Shown: positions 24,154-31,042 of the stretch, piece after piece
Layout of the letters: each line of letters begins with the position of its first letter
Position numbering within the stretch: position 1 is the first letter of the stretch
Origin: an uncultured Phascolarctobacterium sp.
GTDB taxonomy: Bacteria > Bacillota > Negativicutes > Acidaminococcales > Acidaminococcaceae
Direction: 5' to 3'
Assembly: GCA_900757795.1 (NCBI GenBank)
Contig: CAAEPE010000043.1
Span: 1-32,563 of the forward strand
DNA length: 32,563 nucleotides
Position numbers and translations under genes: made by a program
Notes under the pieces: model-generated
What the model was told of the DNA's origin: nothing
Database searches by the model: none
Seen by the model: the letters and a program-made list of their open reading frames with translations, nothing else

Positions 24154-25050
24154 ATGGTGTATTATAGACAGGACTCGTTAGTGAAGGAAAATTCTATAAC
24201 TAATTGTCCGGATAATTATGTGGTAGTGGATATAGAAACTACCGGACTTGACGCGGTAAAAGATGAGATTATTGAAATATCTGCTATAAAATATCGCATG
24301 AACCGTCGAGTTGATGAATTTATTACTTTGGTGAAGCCACAGGGGGAAATATCTTCTTTTATTACTGGCTTAACCGGTATTAGTGACGAAACTGTGGCTG
24401 ACGCTCCGACAATACAGGAAGCAATTTGGCAAATGGTAAATTTTCTAGGCGAGGATATTATTATCGGCTACAATGTGGGCTTTGATATTGGTTTTCTGTC
24501 CTATAAATTGGAGGAATGCTACGGTATTACTTTGAATAATGATTATGTTGATGTCATGCGCCTGGCGAAAGAAAAGCTGCCTTTTTTAGGGCGCTTAAAG
24601 CAGACAGATGTGGCAAAATATTTTAGCATTTCTACGGAAGGAGCACATAGGGCTGCTAATGACTGTTTTGTTTGTAATCAGTGCTATCAAAAATTAAAAC
24701 AGCTTTCAGTTCCCTATTATCAGCTGCCGCCGGTGCAGAAGGAATTGCAGCTAACAGCAGCAGCGGCGCAGCAAATGCCTTTCACCGGCAAGCATTTGGT
24801 TTTGCTTGGCGTGCCGGACGGTTTATATGTTAAAAATTTATTGGCAGTAATTGAAGAATTAGGCGGCTGTGTAGATACGCAGCTTACTGAAACTTTAGAT
24901 ATGGTAATTGTGGGAACTGGTGATGCAGCGGTATATCAAAGTGCAGAGCTGGCTCAGGTAGTTAATTGGAAAAATCAAGGAGCCGTAATAGCTATTCTCA
25001 AGGACGAAATATTTGTTAAATCCTTGCGTAGCCGTGGCTGGATAATATAA
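24154..25050 (+). CDS. DnaQ-type 3'-5' exonuclease with BRCT-like C-terminus
   Basis: The 298-residue protein begins with a DEDDh exonuclease domain: VVVDIETTG (D26, E28), IIGYNVGFDIGFL (D111) and GAHRAANDC (H165, D170). A linker of about 20 residues leads to a second domain from about 209: FTGKHLVLLGVPDGLYVKNLLAVIEELGG, LDMVIVGTGD and the Trp296 in RGWII, which reads as a BRCT domain. Related Firmicute proteins are annotated as DNA polymerase III epsilon-like. A repair or processing role rather than replicative proofreading is likely, because Firmicute replicases carry their own exonuclease. The start may be this ATG or the GTG at 24142; no good RBS decides it. Confidence 0.82.
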   Translation: MVYYRQDSLVKENSITNCPDNYVVVDIETTGLDAVKDEIIEISAIKYRMNRRVDEFITLVKPQGEISSFITGLTGISDETVADAPTIQEAIWQMVNFLGEDIIIGYNVGFDIGFLSYKLEECYGITLNNDYVDVMRLAKEKLPFLGRLKQTDVAKYFSISTEGAHRAANDCFVCNQCYQKLKQLSVPYYQLPPVQKELQLTAAAAQQMPFTGKHLVLLGVPDGLYVKNLLAVIEELGGCVDTQLTETLDMVIVGTGDAAVYQSAELAQVVNWKNQGAVIAILKDEIFVKSLRSRGWII

Positions 25051-25075
25051 AGCTATGCCATAAAAGCATAGTTTT
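25050..25075 (+). terminator. Weak terminator after the exonuclease gene
   Basis: The stem CTATGC / GCATAG with flanking A and T runs directly follows the stop codon. It is short (about 6-8 bp) but well placed. Confidence 0.5.
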
Positions 25076-25118
25076 ATATTGAAAATGAGTATTAGACATA
25101 ATAGAAAAATATGACTAC

Positions 25119-25168
25119 AATATAGGTGTCAACGTTAAGTAGAAATTACTTCGTAGGCACCTATATTT
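25119..25168 (+). other. Extended imperfect hairpin in the intergenic region
   Basis: AATATAGGTG (25119-25128) pairs perfectly with CACCTATATT (25158-25167), and inside it ACG-AAGTA pairs with TACTT-CGT around a GAAAT loop. A T-rich tail follows on the plus strand. It may be a second terminator, a processed small RNA or a leader element of the downstream reductase gene. Confidence 0.45.
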
Positions 25169-25250
25169 TATTCAAAAATAGATGTAAAATTTCTGCGGTT
25201 GTTTAAATTAAAAAATATTTGGATGATGTGCAATAAAAGGAGAAACAATT

Positions 25251-25931
25251 ATGACTAAACCGTACATTATTTGCCATATGATGACTACTATCGACGGTCG
25301 CATTGACTGTGAAATGGTAGCTAAATTACCAGGAACTGAAGAATATTACGCTACATTGACAGAATTGAGCGCTTCTGCTACTGTAAGCGGCAGAGTAACT
25401 GCTCAACTAGAGCTGTCCCAACCAGGCATTTTTAATGCGCAAAATGAAGAAGCTTATGCTCAAGAAGGTTTTTCTAAAAAAATAGTTGCAGCGGCTTATG
25501 AAGTAGTGGTTGATACTAAGGGAACCTTGCTGTGGCAGAATCAAGCAGACAGTGAAAAGCCTTTAGTAGTTATTACCAGCCAGCAGGTAACTAAAGAATA
25601 TTTGGCGTATTTGGATTCCTTGCAGATTTCTTGGATTGTCTGCGGCAAGGAAAAAATTGATCTTGTTAAGTCCATGAAGATTTTAGCAACAGAATTTGGT
25701 GTAGAGCGCGTGGCAGTTGTGGGCGGCGGTGCTATTAACGCAAGCTTTTTGGCAGCAGGTCTGTTGGATGAGGTAAGTATTTTGCTGGCTCCCGGAATTG
25801 ACGGAAGAAAGGGTATGACAGCAGCTTTTGACGGACTGTCGCTAGATGTAGAGCCCTTTAATTTACAGTTAAAAAATGTTAAGACTTATGAAAACGGAGC
25901 CATTTGGTTACGCTATTTGGTTAAGAAATAA
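25251..25931 (+). CDS. RibD C-terminal/dihydrofolate reductase-like protein
   Basis: The 226-residue protein has the RibD_C fold of riboflavin reductases: PYIICHMMTTIDGRID at the start (family pattern S/T-x-DG-x-I), SASATVSGRVTA, and near the end ERVAVVGGGAINASFLAAGLLDEVSILLAPGIDGRKG, where GGG is the NADPH-binding turn. It lacks the deaminase half and is not next to rib genes. Members are NADPH-dependent reductases of unknown substrate. AAAGGAG lies 9 nt before the ATG. It is probably monocistronic. Confidence 0.85.
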   Translation: MTKPYIICHMMTTIDGRIDCEMVAKLPGTEEYYATLTELSASATVSGRVTAQLELSQPGIFNAQNEEAYAQEGFSKKIVAAAYEVVVDTKGTLLWQNQADSEKPLVVITSQQVTKEYLAYLDSLQISWIVCGKEKIDLVKSMKILATEFGVERVAVVGGGAINASFLAAGLLDEVSILLAPGIDGRKGMTAAFDGLSLDVEPFNLQLKNVKTYENGAIWLRYLVKK

Positions 25932-26000
25932 GTACCAAAACTACCAATATGGAAGCTGTTTTACTTTACAAAATGTCATTTCCTTTTATTTTAAGTCATG

Positions 26001-26113
26001 GTATAATGTGAATGCTTAAGCGTCGCGGAGCCGCAGGCGAACGCAGAGCTTAGCAGAACATATGCTCTTGAGTATAATATGAATGCTTAGCAAAGTATAT
26101 ACTCTTATAGCAT
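26001..26113 (+). repeat. Degenerate tandem repeats with a GC-rich hairpin upstream of slyD
   Basis: GTATAATRTGAATGCTTA occurs at 26001-26018 and 26072-26089. GCTTAGCA followed by a variant of RYATATRCTCTTRWAG occurs at 26048 and again at 26084, a 36-bp period. Between copies, 26019-26048 is GC-rich (GCGTCGC ... GCGAACGC, a 7-bp stem with a bulge) inside otherwise AT-rich DNA. Each GTATAAT repeat contains a TATAAT that may serve as a -10 box. Confidence 0.5.
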
Positions 26114-26152
26114 AAATAAAAAATACTATACAATTTATGAGGAGTGACTGCA

Positions 26153-26587
26153 ATGATAAATGGTAAAAATGTTGGCAAAACCTGCCGTGTACATTATAAA
26201 GGTACATTTAATGACGGCAAGCAATTCGATTCTTCTTATGACCGCGGCGAGCCGTTAGAGTTTGTCTGTGGAGCCGGTCAAATGATCAAAGGCTTTGATG
26301 TTGCTGTTGCCGATTTGGACGTTGGCGCAGAGGTTGATATTCATTTACTGCCTGCCGAAGCCTATGGCGAAGCAGATCCGGAAGCAATTTTCACTATGCC
26401 TATCGTTCAGCTGCCTGGCGCAGAAAAGCTGGAGGTTGGCCAAAGAGTATATTTGCGCGATAATTACGGCCGCCCTGTTCCGGTTTTAGTAACTGCTAAG
26501 GATGAAACAAATATTACCTTTGATGCTAATCATGAAATGGCTGGCAAGGAATTAAACTTCCATATTGAATTGGTAGAGGTATTGTAA
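26153..26587 (+). CDS. slyD: SlyD-like FKBP-type peptidyl-prolyl isomerase
   Basis: The enzyme speeds cis-trans isomerisation of proline bonds and acts as a cytoplasmic chaperone. The 144 residues start with an FKBP half (VHYKGTFNDGKQFDSSYDRGEPLEFVCGAGQMIKGFDVAV, VDIHLLPAEAYGE) followed by the insert-in-flap segment of SlyD (about 72-125) and the return strand ELNFHIELVEVL. The His/Cys-rich metal-binding tail of E. coli SlyD is missing, so nickel delivery is not expected. GAGGAG at 26139-26144 lies 8 nt before the ATG at 26153; an in-frame GTG at 26144 overlaps that site and is rejected. Confidence 0.88.
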   Translation: MINGKNVGKTCRVHYKGTFNDGKQFDSSYDRGEPLEFVCGAGQMIKGFDVAVADLDVGAEVDIHLLPAEAYGEADPEAIFTMPIVQLPGAEKLEVGQRVYLRDNYGRPVPVLVTAKDETNITFDANHEMAGKELNFHIELVEVL

Positions 26588-26650
26588 TTATTTGGTTGGT
26601 AATATGCAATTGCAGTATAATACCGGCAAGAATTTAATATGTTAAGCATT

Positions 26651-26690
26651 AACGCGGATATTGCTGTAAAAGCAGTGTCTGCGTTTTTTT
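26651..26690 (+). terminator. Terminator after slyD
   Basis: A 15-bp stem with three or more G-U pairs (26651-26665 with 26671-26685), a 5-nt loop and a T-run make a standard plus-strand terminator. Confidence 0.8.
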
Positions 26691-26692
26691 AT

Positions 26693-26731
26693 TATAAAAA
26701 AAACTACGCCATGGTTGCATAGCGTAGTTTT
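26693..26731 (-). terminator. Terminator of the minus-strand gene at 26814-27893
   Basis: The perfect 10-bp stem AAAACTACGC / GCGTAGTTTT (26700-26709, 26722-26731) is followed on the minus strand by a run of eight or more T. It sits back to back with the slyD terminator. Confidence 0.8.
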
Positions 26732-26813
26732 GAGAAACTGAATATAAGAAACACTTCCGTAGGCGTGTAGGATTTTTAGATGCTTGATGCAAAAAACATT
26801 TAAAAAATTATTC

Positions 26814-27893
26814 TTAAATATTTTTTGCTTTTACGCGACCAAAAAGAATGTGCATAACACCGGCGGCCTCGTCGGGGAATTTAATCAGATAATCATTGCC
26901 GTTTTTGCCGTGGAAAGTAACCATGTTGATATCGTCAAATTCAGCGCCGGTAATGTCGTCAATCTTAACAGCGATAGCGTTCTTTTGGCTTAAATAAATG
27001 ATGCGCTCGTTGGTGAGAAAGAAATGACCTAATTCGAGCAGAGCGGTGATTTCTTCTTTGATTTTAGGATGCTCCAGCTTTTCACCTTTAAAATTAACGG
27101 TTTCGTCAATGCTGAACTTGCGCGTCAGCTCAAAATAATTATCTTCGCGCTCGATGACCTTGTTTTGGCAAAGACCGCAGTTAACATGAGCATAGCAAAC
27201 CTCGCCTTTTTCCAAGGGCAAATCAAGCTCGATAGGTTCCAGCTTTTTGTTTTCTGCATCCCAAAGATTGCGGTATTTTTGCAGCGCGTTGACGATATTA
27301 TTTTTGAATTCATAAGGAATATCCAGCTTGGCACAGTCCTCTCTAAAGCCTGCTTCCTGCTCAGGGCTGTAACGTGCTTCTTTAACGATATCTTCAAAAA
27401 GCAGATTAAAATGAGCTTGGAAAACCTGCTTGCGAATAGAAAGACCATCCTCGTAATCGTAGTTAAAAAGCTCGTTGATAGCGTGAATGTCCAGATTTTC
27501 TTCGCCGGTTAAAAGCTTGCGGCAACGGATGAAATAGGCCGCTGTTTTAGCTCCCTTATCAGCCAGCTTTGCCAAATGGGGAGGCAAGTCCAAAATTTCG
27601 GCTAAATGAGCCAGCTGACTAAATGCCGCAGCATCAGCCGTTTGTGCTTCGGTGTAAACAGTATCGGCAAGCTTGCGGTAAATAGCGCTGCGCTGCTGCA
27701 TGTTTTCTTCGTTAAATTTTATACCCCATTTTTTTAAGGCTGCATGTACGCTGTCAGCGGTGACCGAATTTATATCGTCGGCGTTAGCCAGCAAGTTATT
27801 CAGTTCTTTCCAGCCGTTTTCTGCCGGTTTGCTGCCGAATATTTTTGATAAAAAACCACATTGTTCTAATTCTTGGATTTCGTAAGGCTTCAC
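26814..27893 (-). CDS. Unrecognised protein with PH/GRAM-like C-terminal module
   Basis: I cannot name this 359-residue protein. Residues 1-215 are predicted to be mostly helical and charged, with no signal peptide or membrane segment. Residues about 225-345 follow a pattern seen at the C-terminus of many uncharacterised bacterial proteins: PLEKGEVCYAHVNC, a variable strand-rich part, then LELGHFFLTNERIIYLSQKNAIAVKIDDITGAEFDD, which looks like a bacterial PH/GRAM-type beta module. Three cysteines (233, 239, 242) with a C-x5-C-x2-C spacing lie at its start. The start is GTG at 27893 with AAGGAG 9 nt upstream. It is downstream of the ATP-grasp operon on the same strand but separated by a terminator, so it is probably independent. 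Confidence 0.65.
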   Translation of the reverse strand: MKPYEIQELEQCGFLSKIFGSKPAENGWKELNNLLANADDINSVTADSVHAALKKWGIKFNEENMQQRSAIYRKLADTVYTEAQTADAAAFSQLAHLAEILDLPPHLAKLADKGAKTAAYFIRCRKLLTGEENLDIHAINELFNYDYEDGLSIRKQVFQAHFNLLFEDIVKEARYSPEQEAGFREDCAKLDIPYEFKNNIVNALQKYRNLWDAENKKLEPIELDLPLEKGEVCYAHVNCGLCQNKVIEREDNYFELTRKFSIDETVNFKGEKLEHPKIKEEITALLELGHFFLTNERIIYLSQKNAIAVKIDDITGAEFDDINMVTFHGKNGNDYLIKFPDEAAGVMHILFGRVKAKNI

Positions 27894-27979
27894 GTTGCTT
27901 AGCTCCTTGTAGAGTATTTTGTAAATAATCTAACACATATTATATTATAAAATAAGTGTGAAATAAAGTGCTTTTAGAT

Positions 27980-28009
27980 AAAAAAGGCCGATGCCTAAGC
28001 ATCAGCCTT
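27980..28009 (-). terminator. Terminator of the ATP-grasp/alpha-E/transglutaminase operon
   Basis: The 11-bp stem AAGGCTGATGC / GCATCGGCCTT (minus-strand reading, one G-U pair) has a 4-nt loop and a T-run, 27 nt past the transglutaminase stop codon. Confidence 0.85.
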
Positions 28010-28035
28010 CGTAAAGCAAATAAAATTTTTTATAG

Positions 28036-28824
28036 TTAATCCAGTGGCTCCTGTGTAACTTTGACAAACACCTGCTGCTTTTGTTTTACGTTGCCAAAAA
28101 ATACGCCTTTATCAACAATGCAGTCGGAAGCGTCCCGGCCTTCGGACATTTTGATATACATATCGTCCACTACGCGATTGTTGGTCGGGTCAATGCCAAT
28201 CCAGTGACCGCGGGCATAAACCTCCAGCCAGGCGTGTGTTGCACCTTCGCCAATCATAAAGCCTGCTACATAACGGGCGGGAATCTGCAGCTGGCGGCAC
28301 AAAGCCAGCATAATATGCGTATAATCCTGACAAACTCCCGTGCCTTGATCCAACGCTTGCTGCGCCGTGGTACGCGTGGTGGTGCTTTGAGGTTTATAAA
28401 TAAAGCGATGATAAAGCTCGCTGCTCATGCGCAGCGCTTTCTGCAGCGGGTCGCGCTGCTGCTCCGCTAACGCAAGATATGCTTCCATACCGTGAGTTAG
28501 CGTTGTCTGCGGCGTGGGATAGCGAAAAATAGGATTTAGCTCGCCGTTATCAATATTTTCGCTGTTGGTAATGGCAATGCCGGAAACGCGGAAGCTGAAA
28601 TAATCGTGGGGTTCGGCAATAAAGCCAAAGCACATAGCGTTGCCGAAAGCGTCGCGAGTTTTCGTAATAGAGCTCAAGGGCGAAATGGAGCAGGAAAGGT
28701 TTTTGATATGTTGGGTAATGGTTTCCTTAGGCAGGCAGCGCAGCACAAAGCTGTGACCTTCAACATTGCCGGAAAAATCCAGCTGCATTTCATAAAGGAA
28801 TCTTAGCTTTCTCAAAAGTATCAA
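28036..28824 (-). CDS. Transglutaminase-like cysteine protease-fold protein
   Basis: The 262-residue protein is of the bacterial transglutaminase-like type found with alpha-E and ATP-grasp proteins. The N-terminal beta domain (about 1-100) is the one specific to this group (FVLRCLPKETITQHIKNLS, DAFGNAMCFGFI). The catalytic core has Cys165 in GTGVCQDYTH, His197 in GATHAWLEVYA and Asp212 in GIDPTNN, so the triad is complete. It is more likely a peptidase or amidase that cleaves the peptide product than a cross-linking enzyme. The start is uncertain: the TTG at 28824 overlaps the alpha-E stop by 4 nt and has only a weak AAGGA site. The gene is the last of the operon. Confidence 0.85.
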   Translation of the reverse strand: MILLRKLRFLYEMQLDFSGNVEGHSFVLRCLPKETITQHIKNLSCSISPLSSITKTRDAFGNAMCFGFIAEPHDYFSFRVSGIAITNSENIDNGELNPIFRYPTPQTTLTHGMEAYLALAEQQRDPLQKALRMSSELYHRFIYKPQSTTTRTTAQQALDQGTGVCQDYTHIMLALCRQLQIPARYVAGFMIGEGATHAWLEVYARGHWIGIDPTNNRVVDDMYIKMSEGRDASDCIVDKGVFFGNVKQKQQVFVKVTQEPLD

Positions 28825-29486
28825 TCCTTAAAGATGTTATTGAGGTTTGGTAAAATGGAGCAAAGGTCGCCGCCTTTTTTTATAGCTTCGCTGACAAGCG
28901 CGTAATTTTCTTTATCGTAAGCGGCAAGACTGCGTTGCAGACGATAGGTCATGCGGTCGTAGGCCAGCTCCATTGCCTTTTTATCATAATCTAATCGGAT
29001 GTACAAGTCAAGTCTTTCAACATATCTGCCGGTTTTCATAATATTGCGGCAGGCGCTGCTTTCTACATAATCGTCAATGCAGCCCCAAAAAGCGTATAAA
29101 TCATCCAGCACATCCTGCAGATACAGCAGGCAGAAAGCCTCGCGCTTGGCGTCGGTCATTACGTCCAGCGCAAGCTGAATGTAGCCTAGCGCAGTGGTGC
29201 TGATCATGTCGCGCAGCACGCTGGCGTTGTCGCAGGCGCGAGTAAGATTGCTGAAAACAGAATTAGGATCGTTTTCGTCAAAAAGATAATTGGTGATAAA
29301 TTTTTCTTTGCTGCCGTAAACGTCGGGAATACTTAGTTTTTCGCAGATTTTTTTATAAGCCTCTGGATCTCGGTCCAGCATCGTGTCATAGGCTTCCATA
29401 AAGGTGCGGATAGTAGTGAAGGCGCGCTCACTGTAACGGCCCAGCCAATATAAATGATTTGATTTTTCTAACGAGATAATACCCAT
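28821..29486 (-). CDS. Alpha-E domain protein (DUF403), short form
   Basis: Alpha-E proteins are all-helical and occur almost always beside circularly permuted ATP-grasp enzymes and transglutaminases. The N-terminal signature SLEKSNHLYWLGRYSERAFTTIR is clear, and YVERLDLYIRLD is the second conserved helix. The usual length is about 300 residues; this one has 221, with the missing part apparently in the middle and C-terminal helices. No frameshift is seen, so it seems a naturally short version. Its start overlaps the ATP-grasp gene by 19 nt and its end overlaps the transglutaminase gene by 4 nt. Biochemical role is not established; a scaffold or partner of the ligase is the common inference. 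Confidence 0.85.
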   Translation of the reverse strand: MGIISLEKSNHLYWLGRYSERAFTTIRTFMEAYDTMLDRDPEAYKKICEKLSIPDVYGSKEKFITNYLFDENDPNSVFSNLTRACDNASVLRDMISTTALGYIQLALDVMTDAKREAFCLLYLQDVLDDLYAFWGCIDDYVESSACRNIMKTGRYVERLDLYIRLDYDKKAMELAYDRMTYRLQRSLAAYDKENYALVSEAIKKGGDLCSILPNLNNIFKD

Positions 29487-30778
29487 GTGTCCTTAAAGCC
29501 TCCTCCTTGAGATGAGTTAACAACAAACGAATCCGGATTGCGGGAGAAACGAGTTAGGCCGCTGGGCCATACCTTGGTTTCACTGCCACTGAGCACAAAA
29601 GCACGCAAATCGGCTTTACGCATAACTTCCTTATCGCCTTCCATAACAGGCAAGTCGATAAAATCAATAATTTCTTGAGCGATAAAGCGGCGGGATTCTG
29701 CCTGCATGAGAGCGATAAAATCTGCTTTTTGCTTGCTGTCTAAATCGCGGCCGAAGAAAACGCCGTAGCCGCCGCCCTCGGAAACGTCTTTGAAAACTAA
29801 TTTTTCAAAATTGGCCAGCGCATAATCGCGGTCTTTTTTATAATACATCAAATATGTAGGAGCGTTATGGGTGATGGAATCTTCGCCAAGATAATATTTA
29901 ATCATAGCGGGAACAAAGTAATAAATACCTTTGTCGTCGGCTACGCCGTTGCCGGGAGCATTGATGATAGCTACGTTGCCTGCACGGTAGGCAGCCATTA
30001 AATTAGGCACGCCGATGAGAGATTCCGGCAGGAAAGTCAAAGGATCTAGATATTCGTCAGAAATACGGCGGTAAATTGCGCCTACGCGCTGGGGCTTATC
30101 CATAGCACGGTAATAAACCTGCGCGTTTTCCACATATAAGTCAGAGGGCATGGCTAAAATGCTGTGAGTCATCTCTGCTAAGTAAGCATGTTCAAAAAAG
30201 GCTGCATTGTAGCGGCCGGGAGTGAGAATAACATTTACGCCGCCGGTATTGACACTTTTCATAACATTATTGAGCATGGTGCCGTAGTTACGGTTGTCAA
30301 CAACATCATGGGTGGCATAGGTCTGCGGGCTGGCGAGACGGCACAGCTTGCGGGCAATCAAAGGATAGCTGGCGCCGGAAGGAATGCGCAGATTATCTTC
30401 TAATATATACCATTTTTTATCTTGAGCCTGTACTAGGTCTATGCCGGAAATGTGAGAATAAACCTTACCCGGAGGGGTAATGCCTGCACATTCAGGCAGG
30501 TAACCCTTGGAAGAAAAAACAAATTCTTCCGGAATAATTTTATCCTTGATGATTTTTTGTTCGTGATAGATATCATAAAGGAACATATTAAGAGCAGTAA
30601 CACGCTGGGTTAAGCCTTTTTCCATTTCGGCAAACTCATCAGCGTTGATTACGCGGGGAATGGCGTCAAAGGGAAATAGCTGCTCATGAAAGACGTTATT
30701 TTTGTAGATACCAAATTTAACGCCGAAACGAGCCAGCAGTTTGTTGATATTGCTAGTATATTTTATAAGATCCTGCAT
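29468..30778 (-). CDS. Circularly permuted ATP-grasp protein (COG2308 type)
   Basis: This is a predicted ATP-dependent carboxylate-amine ligase with a circularly permuted ATP-grasp fold. The 436 residues show the conserved blocks in order: VFSSKGYLPECAGITPPGKVYSHISGIDLVQ, ILEDNLRIPSGASYPLIARK, AIINAPGNGVADDKGIYYFVPAMIKYYLGE, KDVSEGGGYGVFFGRDL and the end block LRAFVLSGSETKVWPSGLTRFSRN leading to SSQGGGFKDTWVLS. The ATG at 30778 follows AAAGGAG and matches the family N-terminus; an earlier in-frame ATG at 30832 lies inside the leader hairpin and has no site. It is the first gene of the three-gene operon. Comparative genomics predicts short peptide synthesis or tagging; no product is known. Confidence 0.88.
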   Translation of the reverse strand: MQDLIKYTSNINKLLARFGVKFGIYKNNVFHEQLFPFDAIPRVINADEFAEMEKGLTQRVTALNMFLYDIYHEQKIIKDKIIPEEFVFSSKGYLPECAGITPPGKVYSHISGIDLVQAQDKKWYILEDNLRIPSGASYPLIARKLCRLASPQTYATHDVVDNRNYGTMLNNVMKSVNTGGVNVILTPGRYNAAFFEHAYLAEMTHSILAMPSDLYVENAQVYYRAMDKPQRVGAIYRRISDEYLDPLTFLPESLIGVPNLMAAYRAGNVAIINAPGNGVADDKGIYYFVPAMIKYYLGEDSITHNAPTYLMYYKKDRDYALANFEKLVFKDVSEGGGYGVFFGRDLDSKQKADFIALMQAESRRFIAQEIIDFIDLPVMEGDKEVMRKADLRAFVLSGSETKVWPSGLTRFSRNPDSFVVNSSQGGGFKDTWVLSR

Positions 30779-30816
30779 AGGGGTTGCTCCTTTCTCAATT
30801 TTCCTCCCTAAAATAA

Positions 30817-30850
30817 AAAGGCAAAGCCACACCAGCGACTCTGCCTCTCA
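30817..30850 (-). promoter_or_regulatory. Terminator-like hairpin in the ATP-grasp operon leader (attenuator candidate)
   Basis: On the minus strand, AGGCAGAG and CTTTGCCT form an 8-bp stem (one G-U pair) round a 12-nt loop, followed by TTTTATTTT. It starts within a few bases of the predicted transcription start and lies upstream of the first RBS. No gene lies upstream on this strand for it to terminate. Confidence 0.6.
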
Positions 30851-30855
30851 AATAT

Positions 30856-30884
30856 ATTGTAAACAAAGTGTGAAATTATGTCAA
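30856..30884 (-). promoter_or_regulatory. Promoter of the ATP-grasp operon
   Basis: On the minus strand TTGACA (30884-30879), a 17-nt spacer and TACAAT (30861-30856) make a near-consensus promoter. Transcription would start near 30849, leaving a leader of about 70 nt. Confidence 0.8.
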
Positions 30885-31042
30885 ATTTTTTCTGAATATT
30901 TTAATAGAATAAGAAAATTTACGCTGATTGTGTTCATAAAGATACATAGTTACTCAAACGCTTATTTAACATATGCTGTATTCAGATTTACGGCAGTGTG
31001 TTATAATATCTGTAACAAGGAAATGTAAGCGGAAGTGATATT

